From Gammaproteobacteria bacterium (GTDB lineage Bacteria > Pseudomonadota > Gammaproteobacteria > Ga0077554 > Ga007554), in contig JAMPIW010000002.1 in assembly GCA_040183005.1 (NCBI GenBank), positions 186,001-250,000 of the forward strand: a stretch of 64,000 nt of DNA, in the 5' to 3' direction. The notes below the pieces were generated by a model. That model had not been told where the DNA came from and ran no database searches. It saw only the letters and a list, made by a program, of their open reading frames with translations. Of the stretch, positions 8,680-18,100 are shown piece by piece. The number at the start of each line of letters is the position of its first letter. The first letter of the stretch is position 1. The position numbers and the translations under genes were made by a program.

Positions 8680-9428
8680 GCACCTATGCCAGTTTTCAAG
8701 GCCGCGTATTCCTCGGCAAGCGCGACATCGACGGCCTTCCCATCGAAGTGCGCTCGCCCGGCAACGTCGCCGAGCTGAAGCTCTCCCTCAAGACCGATGT
8801 GCTGGAGCACTACGAAAGCCAAACCGGCCAGCGCTCGCTGGATCACCGGATGGTCAAGCAGAAGTCCGCCACCGTGAACCTCACCATCGAGGAATTCACC
8901 AAGGAGAACCTGGCGCTGGCCCTCTACGGCAACCACGTCGTCGGCACGCCGGGCACGGTCACGGCCGAACCTGTGGGCGGTGCCACCCCGATTGCGGGCG
9001 ACCGCTACTTCCTGGCCCACCCGAAGGTGTCGTCCTTGGTCGTGACGGATTCGGCTGGCACGCCCGCGACCCTGGCCTTGGGCACGAACTACACGGCTGA
9101 TCCCGACTTCGGGGCCCTCCAGTTTCTGGATACCACCGGCTTCACTGCGCCGTTCAAGGCCAGTTACGCCTACGGTGTGGCCACCGAGATCGGCATCTTC
9201 ACGCAGGCACTGCCGGAGCGTTTCCTGCGGCTCGAAGGCATCAACACGGCCCAGGGCAATGCCAAGGTGCTGGTCGAGCTCTACCGCGTGGCCTTCGATC
9301 CGCTGAAGGAAATCTCTTTCATCTCGGACGAGTACAACAAGTTCGAGCTGGAAGGCTCGTTGCTGGCCGACACCACCAAGCCCTTCGACGCGGTGTTGGG
9401 CCAGTTCGGCCGCATCGTGCAACTCTGA
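8676..9428 (+). CDS. Major tail tube protein
   Basis: The 250-residue protein has the pattern of long-tailed phage tube subunits: FQGRVFLGKRDIDG at the start, a beta-rich core with LKLSLKTDVLEHYESQTG, and SATVNLTIEEFTKENLALALYG. It should polymerise in hexameric rings around the tape measure to make the DNA channel. An inserted region near residues 90-170 may be a surface-exposed Ig-like decoration. It lies just upstream of the tail assembly chaperone, as usual. Confidence 0.82.
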   Translation: MSTYASFQGRVFLGKRDIDGLPIEVRSPGNVAELKLSLKTDVLEHYESQTGQRSLDHRMVKQKSATVNLTIEEFTKENLALALYGNHVVGTPGTVTAEPVGGATPIAGDRYFLAHPKVSSLVVTDSAGTPATLALGTNYTADPDFGALQFLDTTGFTAPFKASYAYGVATEIGIFTQALPERFLRLEGINTAQGNAKVLVELYRVAFDPLKEISFISDEYNKFELEGSLLADTTKPFDAVLGQFGRIVQL

Positions 9429-9440
9429 TCGGAGTGAGCC

Positions 9441-9842
9441 ATGAGTGACTTGGACACCCTGATTCCGCAGGCGGTCGAACTGGTGATCGACGGTGAGCCG
9501 CTGGCCATCAAACCGCTGAAGGTCGGGCAGATGCCCGGTTTTCTGCGAGCGATCTCGCCGGTGATGCAGCAGCTCACTGCCTCCAACATCGACTGGCTGG
9601 CGTTGTTCGGCGAGCGCGGCGACGACCTGCTGTCGGCCATCGCCATTGCCGTCGGCAAGCCTCGGGCGTGGGTCGATGAGCTGGCTGCCGACGAGGCAAT
9701 CCTGCTAGCGGCCAAGGTGATCGAGGTGAACGCTGATTTTTTTACCCGGACGGTGATCCCGAAGCTCGACGGGCTGTTCGGCCAAGTGAAGCTGCCGCCC
9801 ATCGTGAAAGCGGCGGCTGGTTCGATGCCGTCCAGCACCTGA
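9441..9842 (+). CDS. Tail assembly chaperone, short form (gpG-like)
   Basis: The 133-residue product is an all-alpha protein with an N-terminal beta lead (VELVIDGEPLAIKPLKVGQMP) and helices containing DWLALFGERGDDLLSAIAIA. This is the gpG-type chaperone that coats the tape measure before tube assembly. The gene sits directly between the tail tube and the tape measure region. A second reading frame takes over at its end, giving an extended form. Confidence 0.85.
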   Translation: MSDLDTLIPQAVELVIDGEPLAIKPLKVGQMPGFLRAISPVMQQLTASNIDWLALFGERGDDLLSAIAIAVGKPRAWVDELAADEAILLAAKVIEVNADFFTRTVIPKLDGLFGQVKLPPIVKAAAGSMPSST

Positions 9843-10042
9843 TCGAGCACGGGCACCGCTTGCCCGACATCCTCGACTACACGTTGGCGCAGGTGCTCGG
9901 CTTCGTCGCAGCGACGGCGCGCACCGATGCGGCCCGCGATGCACGGCTGCTGTCAGTGATTGCCATCGGCACGCGCGGCGACGCCCGTCACCTTGACCAA
10001 ACCCTCGACCGACTCACCGACAAGGCCGCCGACCGTGCCTGA
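9441..10042 (+). CDS. Tail assembly chaperone, -1 frameshift extended form (gpGT-like)
   Basis: In the -1 frame the last stop is TGA at 9734-9736; after it the frame stays open to the TGA at 10040-10042. It encodes a typical chaperone extension (GGWFDAVQHLIEHG, RLPDILDYTLAQVLGF) that has no good start of its own (only TTG at 9860). In most long-tailed phages this extension is made by programmed -1 frameshifting and links the chaperone to tail tube protein. Ribosomes would have to shift between 9737 and about 9840. The exact slip site is uncertain. Confidence 0.8.
9737..9743 (+). promoter_or_regulatory. Candidate -1 slippery heptamer T TTT TTT
   Basis: Seven T residues are set in the canonical X XXY YYZ phase of the chaperone frame (GAT TTT TTT). 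They lie immediately after the last stop in the -1 frame, so any shift here or later gives the extended protein. A second, lambda-like candidate is GTGAAAG at 9804-9810, nearer the end of the short form. It is favoured by how protein-like the zero frame remains up to that point, but its phase is not canonical. The run of T could also cause transcript slippage. Confidence 0.5.
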
Positions 10043-10047
10043 CGACC

Positions 10048-10692
10048 ATGCGCATTTCCGTCCAGATCGATAGCGCCGCAGCCCAGGCGCAGTTGCGCCG
10101 GTGGGGCGGCGAGTTCCGCAACAAGGTCAAGAAAGCGGTGTCGCGGGCGATTGCCAGCGAAGCGGTCGAACTCAAGCAGGACGTGCGCAGTCACGTCGCA
10201 AGCCAGATGGCCGTCGTCAAGAAGTCCTTTCTCAAGGGCTTTACCGCCAAGGTGCTGGACAAAAACCCGAGCCGACTGCCTGCACTCTACGTGGGCTCGC
10301 GCATTCCGTGGTCGGGGATGCACGAGACCGGCGGCCAGATTGCCGGGCGGATGTTGATTCCACTGAATGGTCGGGTGGGCCGCAAGCGCTTCAAGGCGCA
10401 GGTGGCCGAGCTGATGCGCGGCGGCAATGCCTATTTCATCAAGAACGCGAAGGGAAACATCGTCCTGATGGCCGAAAACATCAAAGAGCACGACCGGCCA
10501 CTGGCGGGCTTCAAGCGCCGCTACCGCAAGGCAGAGGGCATCAAGCGCCTCAAGCGCGGCGCGGACATCCCGATTGCCGTCCTGGTGCCCAAGGTCGTGC
10601 TTAAGAAGCGTATCGACGTCGAGAGGCTGGTCGCTGGTCGCATCCCGCGTCTGGCGGCGGCGGTCGAGAAGCAGATCAGCACGGTGGATTGA
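10048..10692 (+). CDS. Minor tail / virion protein (DUF6441- or gpZ-like)
   Basis: The 214-residue, very basic protein begins MRISVQIDSAAAQAQLRRW and includes SRIPWSGMHETGGQIAGRM and ENIKEHDRPLAGF. Proteins like this occur beside the tape measure in many siphoviruses and are counted as minor tail or virion components (gpZ-type or DUF6441). It may help join tail to head, but its role cannot be read from the sequence. Its position between chaperone and tape measure is somewhat unusual, because gpZ normally lies before the tube gene. Confidence 0.55.
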   Translation: MRISVQIDSAAAQAQLRRWGGEFRNKVKKAVSRAIASEAVELKQDVRSHVASQMAVVKKSFLKGFTAKVLDKNPSRLPALYVGSRIPWSGMHETGGQIAGRMLIPLNGRVGRKRFKAQVAELMRGGNAYFIKNAKGNIVLMAENIKEHDRPLAGFKRRYRKAEGIKRLKRGADIPIAVLVPKVVLKKRIDVERLVAGRIPRLAAAVEKQISTVD

Positions 10693-10709
10693 AGGGCTGA
10701 GAAAAACTT

Positions 10710-13700
10710 ATGGCCAAGCGAATTTCCATCCTCGTCGCGCTCGAAGGGGCCGACGAGGGGCTCAAACGCGCCATCACGTCGGCCGAGCGCAGTCTCGGTG
10801 AGCTGTCGACCACCGCCAAGACCGCCGGAGCCAAGGCTGCCGCCGGAATGGCCGAGGTCAAGGCCGGGATGTCGGCCTTCGGCGATCAGGTGGCGACGGC
10901 CAAGACGCAATTGCTGGCCTTCCTATCGATCAGCTGGGCGGCAGGAAAGGTGCAGGAGATCGTCCAGATCGCCGATGCCTGGAACATGATGTCCGCGCGC
11001 CTGAAGTTGGCGACGGCGGGACAGCGTGAATTCACGACCGCGCAATCGGCCCTGTTCGACATCGCCCAGCGCATCGGTGTGCCGATTCAGGAAACGGCCA
11101 CGCTGTACGGCAAGCTCCAGCAGGCTGTTCGGATGCTGGGTGGCGAGCAGAAGGACGCGCTCACGATCACCGAGAGCATTTCGCAGGCACTGCGCCTGTC
11201 GGGCGCATCGGCCTCTGAGGCGCAGTCGTCCCTGCTGCAATTCGGGCAGGCGCTCGCCTCCGGTGTGCTGCGGGGCGAGGAATTCAACTCCGTCGTCGAA
11301 AACAGCCCCCGTCTGGCGCAGGCCCTGGCCGATGGTTTGAACGTGCCCATCGGGCGGTTGCGTAAGCTGGCTGAGGAAGGCCGCCTGACTGCTGATGTGG
11401 TGGTCAACGCGCTGATGAGCCAGAAGGACAAGCTGGCCAGCGAGTACGCCCAACTGCCGCAGACCGTGAGCCAGGCCTTCGAGCGCCTGCGCAATGCCTT
11501 CGGGCAGTGGATCAACCGGGTCGATGAATCGACGGGCCTGACCAAGAAGCTGGCCGAGGCGCTGACCTTCCTGGCCAGCAACCTCGATACGGTGATGCAA
11601 TGGCTCAAGCGGATCGCCGAAGTTGGGCTCGCGGTGCTGATCTACCGCCTGATCCCGGCGCTCATCACCGCGTGGCAGACCGCCGGTGCGGCGGCCGTCA
11701 CGGCCGCCAGTGCCACCGCTGCGGCGTGGACGACGGCCAACCTGTCGGTGTCGGCCGCCGTGGCCAGCGTCGGCTTGCTCAAGACGGCATTCGCCGTGCT
11801 GGGTGCCTTCCTGGTCGGCTGGGAGATCGGCACGTGGCTGTCGGAGAAGTTCGAGATCGTCCGCAAGGCGGGCATCTTCATGGTCGAGATGCTGGTCAAG
11901 GCGGTCGAGCAGTTGCGCTACCGCTGGGAGGCATTCGCCGCCATCTTCACCTCGGACACGATTGCCGAGGCGACCCAGCGCCACGAGGCCCGTCTCGCGG
12001 AGATGAACCAGATCTTCGCGCAGATGTACGCCGACGCGACCAAGGGGGCGGATGCTGCCAAGGGCGCGATGAATACCGCCGCGACGGCTGCGGAGGAAAT
12101 CGCCAAGCGGCTCGAAGCCGTGCGTCAGGGCACGCAGGAGGCGGTCGGGCGCGGCGTCGAGGCCGTCCACAGTGCCCTGGAGAAGCTGAAATCCCGCCTC
12201 GGTGAGGTCGAGCAGGCCGTCGGCAAGGCCAATCAGACGGTCAACGACGCCACCGCCAAAATGGCCGAGGCCTACAAGGGCCTGACGTCCATCGTCGAGG
12301 CCAACCTGCTGCGCCAGATCGAAGCGGTCAAGGCGCGCTACCATCAGGAACAGTCGGCGCTGGAGACATCCAAGCAGTCCGAAGCGGCGCTGATCACCAA
12401 GTCGACGCAGTTGCTGACGGAAGCCCTCACGCAGCAGACCACGTTGCGGCGGCAGTCCACGACAGACACGCTGAAGCTCATTGACGATGAGTCCAAGGCG
12501 CGGATCGAGTCGGCCCGCCGCCAGGGTCAGACGGAAGAAGAGCGCCGCGCCAACGTCCAGCGGGTCGAAAACGACATCCTGGCCACCAAGCGCCAGACGA
12601 TGACGCAGGCGCTGGCCGAGTACCGGCAGCACATTGATGCGCTCAACGCTGAGGCCAACCGGCATCTGACTGAGATCAAGCGCATCGAGGAGGAGAAGCG
12701 CCAGCTCTCAATGACGACGGAGGAACGTGTCCGCGACATCCGTCGCCAGGGCATGACCGACTTCGAGGCGACAGAAGACCGCAAGCGTCAGATCGCCGAG
12801 TACCAGGGGAAGGCGCGCGAGGCGCTGGCCAATGGCGAGTTCGAGCAGGCTCGGCAACTCGCCCAGAAAGCGATGGATCTGGCCTCGCAGGTGGCCAGCT
12901 CGCAAACCAGCGAGGCCAAGCGCGGCGAAGATGCCCGCAAGCAGTCCGAACAGGCGGTTTCGCAGGTCACCCAGCTCGAATCGCAGTCACGCGATGCCTA
13001 TCGCAAGCAGGAATACGCGCAAGCCGAAGCCCTGATGCGCCAAGCAGACGCGTTGCGCGCCGAACTGGCCCAGAAGACCAAGGATGCGGACACCCAGATT
13101 GCGCAAGGCAAGGATGGTGTCAATCAGGCCATCCAGCGCATCCGCGAGTCAGAGGAAATCCTCAACAAGACCCTGGATGCCGAAGCCAAGGCGCACCAGA
13201 CGGCCGCACAGTCAGCATTGACAGCGCGCGACCAAATCCAGCAGACCCTCACGCAGACCGAAAACCAGATCGACCAGATCACGGACAAGTTGAAAGACGG
13301 TCTGAAGGTCACGCTGGACGCCGATACGACCCGCTTCGACAAAGCCATCGCCGATCTGGACAAGGCCCTGGCAGAAAAAGAGTACCTGCTCAAAATTCAG
13401 GCCGACTTGCAGGAGGCCGAGAAAAAGCTGCAGCAGTACGAGCAACTGCTGAAAGAGGGCAAGACACTCCCGGTCGATGCCGACGTGTCCAAGGCCAAGG
13501 AGGCGCTGGACAAGCTCAAGACCTACGCCGACCAGAACTCGCAGTTCGAACTGAAGGTGGCGACCGAGAAGGCGCAGGCCGCGATCACCAACGTCGAAGG
13601 GATGATCAAGGCGCTAGACCGCATCCAGACCGAGTCCCGGCATCAGGTCAGCACCAATGCCGACGCAGCCCGCTCGGAAATCATGAGTCTCAACGGGGCC

Positions 13701-14753
13701 AACACCTCGAGCACGCACACGATCTATGTGCGCAAGGTAGAGGCAAACGCGACTGGCGGTTTGGTGGGCGCTGGCGTGCGCCGCTTCGCTGACGGCGGCG
13801 CTGTTGCCCCGGCCTTTCCCCGAATGAGCGGTGGATCGGTTCCCGGCTCTGGCCACCACGACACCGTGCCGCGCACCTTGGAAGCTGGGGCCTTCGTGAT
13901 TCGCAAGGCGGCGGTGCAGAAGTACGGCGGCGGTGCGCTCTCACGGCTGGCCAACGGTGTCGCCCGATTCGCTGTCGGTGGTCGCGTGCAGGGCTTTGGC
14001 AACGGTCGATCTCAAGGCACCGATCCCGATGGCAAGCCGATAGTCCCGAAAAAGAACCGGGAGGCAGTCGAGGCTATGAAGATGATCGACCTCGGCCTGC
14101 AGGGGATGAACGAGTACACCAATTGGCTCCAGTGGAACTACGGTGCCTCGGTCAGTCTGGATATGCGCAGCAAGACGATGGAGAGCTACGGCAAGCAGGC
14201 CCAGCAGGATCGGCGCGCGCTGGAAGACTTCATCAGTCGTAAAACGCTCACCGGCAACGAGCGCCAGAACCTGGAGCGCATCAAGCAGACGTGGCGGCAG
14301 GCGATGGCCCAACCACTGCTCTGGGGCAAAGACCTGGATCGCGAGCTGATCGACTACATGGAGCAGAACCAGGGCGAGTTCTACCGGCGCGGCGGCATGG
14401 CCAAGTCCGATACCGTCCCGGCGATGCTCACGCCGGGCGAGTTCGTCGTGAACAAGGATGCCGTGTCCCGCTACGGGGCTGGCTTTTTCGAAGCGATCAA
14501 CAACCTGTCGGCCCCGGCGCAAGCCCTGGCCGGGCGTGCGCTTGCGGGCGTTCAGGGCTTTGCCACGGGCGGGCTGGTGCAACCCAGCGGGTCGCGGCTG
14601 GCCCGTCCGGTGTTGGCCACCGATGCTGGACCCAGCCGCACGGTACGCGTGGAACTGTCCTCGGGACAGCAGAAGGTCAACGCCACCGTCGACGCACGAG
14701 ACGAGTCTCGTCTGCTGCAACTGCTGGACGCTGCTCGCGCCCGCACTGCCTGA
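10710..14753 (+). CDS. Tail tape measure protein
   Basis: This 1347-residue protein sets tail length and is ejected with the DNA. The N-terminal 280 residues carry the tape-measure domain (RLKLATAGQREF, FGQALASGVLRGEEFNSVVENSPRLAQALADGL). Two hydrophobic stretches follow at about 300-380. A very long coiled coil rich in Gln, Glu, Lys and Ala spans about 430-1000. The C-terminus has repeated Gly-rich turns of the type FADGGAV, FAVGGRV and FATGGLV, with two DTVPxxLxxGxFVxxKxAV segments, a common tape-measure ending. Confidence 0.95.
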   Translation: MAKRISILVALEGADEGLKRAITSAERSLGELSTTAKTAGAKAAAGMAEVKAGMSAFGDQVATAKTQLLAFLSISWAAGKVQEIVQIADAWNMMSARLKLATAGQREFTTAQSALFDIAQRIGVPIQETATLYGKLQQAVRMLGGEQKDALTITESISQALRLSGASASEAQSSLLQFGQALASGVLRGEEFNSVVENSPRLAQALADGLNVPIGRLRKLAEEGRLTADVVVNALMSQKDKLASEYAQLPQTVSQAFERLRNAFGQWINRVDESTGLTKKLAEALTFLASNLDTVMQWLKRIAEVGLAVLIYRLIPALITAWQTAGAAAVTAASATAAAWTTANLSVSAAVASVGLLKTAFAVLGAFLVGWEIGTWLSEKFEIVRKAGIFMVEMLVKAVEQLRYRWEAFAAIFTSDTIAEATQRHEARLAEMNQIFAQMYADATKGADAAKGAMNTAATAAEEIAKRLEAVRQGTQEAVGRGVEAVHSALEKLKSRLGEVEQAVGKANQTVNDATAKMAEAYKGLTSIVEANLLRQIEAVKARYHQEQSALETSKQSEAALITKSTQLLTEALTQQTTLRRQSTTDTLKLIDDESKARIESARRQGQTEEERRANVQRVENDILATKRQTMTQALAEYRQHIDALNAEANRHLTEIKRIEEEKRQLSMTTEERVRDIRRQGMTDFEATEDRKRQIAEYQGKAREALANGEFEQARQLAQKAMDLASQVASSQTSEAKRGEDARKQSEQAVSQVTQLESQSRDAYRKQEYAQAEALMRQADALRAELAQKTKDADTQIAQGKDGVNQAIQRIRESEEILNKTLDAEAKAHQTAAQSALTARDQIQQTLTQTENQIDQITDKLKDGLKVTLDADTTRFDKAIADLDKALAEKEYLLKIQADLQEAEKKLQQYEQLLKEGKTLPVDADVSKAKEALDKLKTYADQNSQFELKVATEKAQAAITNVEGMIKALDRIQTESRHQVSTNADAARSEIMSLNGANTSSTHTIYVRKVEANATGGLVGAGVRRFADGGAVAPAFPRMSGGSVPGSGHHDTVPRTLEAGAFVIRKAAVQKYGGGALSRLANGVARFAVGGRVQGFGNGRSQGTDPDGKPIVPKKNREAVEAMKMIDLGLQGMNEYTNWLQWNYGASVSLDMRSKTMESYGKQAQQDRRALEDFISRKTLTGNERQNLERIKQTWRQAMAQPLLWGKDLDRELIDYMEQNQGEFYRRGGMAKSDTVPAMLTPGEFVVNKDAVSRYGAGFFEAINNLSAPAQALAGRALAGVQGFATGGLVQPSGSRLARPVLATDAGPSRTVRVELSSGQQKVNATVDARDESRLLQLLDAARARTA

Positions 14754-14763
14754 AGGTTTCCCT

Positions 14764-15171
14764 ATGCAACTGACGAACCTCGAAACCGGGGTGGCTTTGC
14801 CATTGCCCGATGACTTGCTGTGGAGCGACGAGCACGCGTGGTCGCCAGCTGTGGCGACCACGTCTTACCTCATCACCGGAGCCTTGCTGATCCAGTCTGC
14901 CACCCGGCAAGCCGGTCGCCCCATCACGCTGGTGGGCGCACCCGACATGGCTTGGGTGACGCGGGCCACGGTCGAGCAACTGCGGGCCTGGGCCGCGCTT
15001 CCAGTCGGCAGCGCTACCGGCCGATTCGGCCTGACCTTCGCCGATGGCCGCTCGTTCACCGTGGCATTCCGCCACGCGGAAACGGCCATCGAAGCTGAGC
15101 CCGTGCTGGGCATCCCGGCCCGTGCCGCTACTGACTTCTATCGCATGACCCTTCGATTCCTGGAGATTTGA
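14764..15171 (+). CDS. Tail protein of unknown function, 135 residues
   Basis: The ATG at 14764 follows the tape measure stop after about ten bases; the frame is open upstream but runs through the tape measure gene, so this start is preferred. The product has beta strands with SYLITGALLIQSATR, a GRPITLVGAPDMAWVTRATVEQL segment and RFGLTFADGRSFTVAFRH, ending MTLRFLEI. Small proteins after the tape measure are usually distal tail adaptors, and this fits by place and size only. Confidence 0.65.
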   Translation: MQLTNLETGVALPLPDDLLWSDEHAWSPAVATTSYLITGALLIQSATRQAGRPITLVGAPDMAWVTRATVEQLRAWAALPVGSATGRFGLTFADGRSFTVAFRHAETAIEAEPVLGIPARAATDFYRMTLRFLEI

Positions 15172-15172
15172 A

Positions 15173-18100
15173 ATGCCGATCCAATCCGGCGACGTGAAAC
15201 TGCTGAAGTCCGCCGTGATGGCGGATGTGCCCGAGGGCGGTGGCGCGCCCACGGGCAACACCATTGCCGATGGCGTCTCGAACGCCATCTTTCCTGACAT
15301 CTCCGAGCTGGATCGCGCCGGGGGTCGGGTCAACCTGCGCAAGTCCTTCGTGTCGGTGCAGACCGACGACACCGACACCTACTTCGGTGCCAACGTGATC
15401 GTGGCAGAGCCGCCGCAGGATGCGCGCGTCAGCGTCACGCTGTTCAGCACCGAGAAGACCTTCGACACCCGCGAGCAGGCGCAAGTCCGCATCGAGGCCT
15501 ACCTCAACAAGGGCCCGGAGTGGGCTGGCTACCTGTTCGAGAACCACATCGCCGGTCAGCGGGTGATTCAGCTTTTCCAGCGCACCACCGACACCGTTCC
15601 CAATGTCGGCCAGACCTTGGTCTTGATCGAGAACGAGGGGCTGGGCACTCAGAAAGAGCAGTACATCCGCGCCACCTCGGTGTCCGTTGTCGAGCGCACC
15701 TTCACTTACGACGGCGACAAGGACTACAAGGCCAGCATCGTCACGGTCGACATCAGCGACGCCCTGCGCTACGACTTCACCGGCTCGCCCGCAAGTCGCA
15801 CGTTCACTCGCGCCGCGAATAGCACCAAGACGCGCGACACGGTCGTGGCGGACGCCGGAACCTACGTCGGGGTAGTACCGCTGACGCAGGCCGCCGCCGT
15901 CGGCGACTTCACGATTAAGGGCACCTCGATCTACACGCAGTTGGTGCCGAGCGCGCAGACCGAGACGCCCATTTCCTTCGTGCCGCCGTATGCGGCAGCA
16001 GGACTGCCAGTACCAGGGGCCGTCGCGGTGAGCTACACGGCCAGCCACGCTTGGACGACCAGCATCAAATTCAATCTGCCGGGCGGTTGCTTGCCGGGGT
16101 CACTGACCATCGGCACGGACGGCATCACGATATTTGACGACGCAGGCCTGCTCAAGACCGCCAGCGGGACGGTCGGAACCATCGACTACGCCAACGGCAT
16201 CCTGACCCTGAACTCGGGGACGATGTCGAACGCGAAGGCCATCACCTACACGCCCGCCGCGCAGATTCTGCGTGCTCCGCAAAGCTCGGAGATCCCGGTC
16301 ACGCCCGAGTCGCGCAGCCAGTCCTACGTGGGCACGGTCAACCCGGTGCCGCAGCCCGGAACGCTGTCCATCAGCTACATGGCCCAAGGGCGCTGGTATG
16401 TGCTTTCCGACAGTGGCAACGGCTCGCTCAAGGGCCTGGACGCCAGCTACGGCGCGGGCACCTTCAACAGGAATACCGGAGCCTTCGTGGTCACGCTGGG
16501 TGCGTTGCCCGACGTAGGCAGTTCGCTCGTGCTGACCTGGAATGTGCCGACGCAGGAGACGCAGCAGCCATCCACCACCCTGAAGGCCGCCCAGAGCCTG
16601 GCATTGAACCCACCTGCAGGGACGGCGGTGCAACCCGGGTCGCTCACCGTGTCCTGGGAGTACGGCGGCACCAAGACGGCAACGGCGGCCACGTCGGGCG
16701 TGCTGTCGGGTGCCGCCACGGGCAGTCTGAGCGTGGCGCAGAACCGCGTGGACTTCGCGCCCAATGTGCTGCCAGCGGTGGGCACGCAACTCACTGTGAG
16801 CTACGTCGCAGGCCCGAAGCAGGAGGACTCGTTCGCTCACCCCTCCCGCAATGGCGCGGGGACGCTGCCAGTCACCGCGACCCTCGGAGCCATCGAACCG
16901 GGCTCGCTCGAAGTCGAGTGGAACACGTTCACCGACGAGGCGGTTCTCGGCGCGTACACCTTCGCTCAATTGCAGGAGATGGGCATCGCCGTTTCGATCT
17001 GGCGCGACCCCACCCAGATCGCCCGAGATGACGGGAACGGCGGCGTAGTGCTGAACGGGATCTCTATTGGCACCGTCAACTACGCAACCGGTCAGGTGAC
17101 ATTCAATCCGGATGTCTCGATCCGTATCCCGCGCCCGGTCTACACGGCAGTCGCCATCAACGGCACGGGTCGGTGGCGGTTGAACTACGGTGGCATCTCC
17201 TACGTTGATGCGCCATCGCTGTACCCCAACGACGAGTCCGGCTACGTCAAGCTGCGCTACAACAGCGCGGGCTCGACCAGCAACCAGTCCGAGACCTTCC
17301 AGTTCCTCCCGGCCTTCAAGTTGGTGCCGGGTGTGAATGCCCAGGTGGTGACGGGCACGGTGCTTCTATCCATCAGTGGAGCGCAGCCGTGGGGCGACAA
17401 CGGCCAGGGCACGTTGCGCGAATTCACGACCAGCGGCTGGGTCACGCGCGGCACGATCAACTACTTGTCAGGGGACGTAGCGCTGACGTCCTGGACGGCG
17501 GGCACGAACAACGCGATTCAACGCGCCAGTTGCGTGACCACGGTCGGCGAGAACATCTCCAGCGAGTTTGTGTTCCGCACCGGCGCAGCACCGCTGCGTC
17601 CGGGGTCGCTGTCGATCCAGTACGCCCGCGCGGTTGGTGGCACGCAAAGCGTGACGGCCGGGATTGACGGCAAGATCGAGGCAACCGGCATCAGCGGCAG
17701 CGTCGACTACGAAACCGGTCTGGTGCGCGTGCGCTTCGGAACGATGGTCACGGCGGCTGGGAACGAGAGCCAGCCTTGGTACGCCGCCGACCGGGTGGGC
17801 ACGGACGGCAAGATCTTCCGGCCCGAGCCGGTGGCTGCATCCAGCGTGCGCTACAGCGCGGTGGCCTACAGCTATCTGCCGCTGGACGCTGATCTGCTTG
17901 GCATCGATCCGGTGCGCCTGCCCAGCGATGGGCGGGTGCCGATCTTTCGCCCGGGCGGCTTCGCCGTGGTGGGCCACACCGGCAAGATCACGACCTCGGT
18001 CAGCAACGGCCAGACCATCAACTGCGCTCGGGTGCGCCTGTCGCGCGTGCGCGTCGTCGGCCACGACGGAGCGGTGATCAACACCGGGTACTCCACCGAT

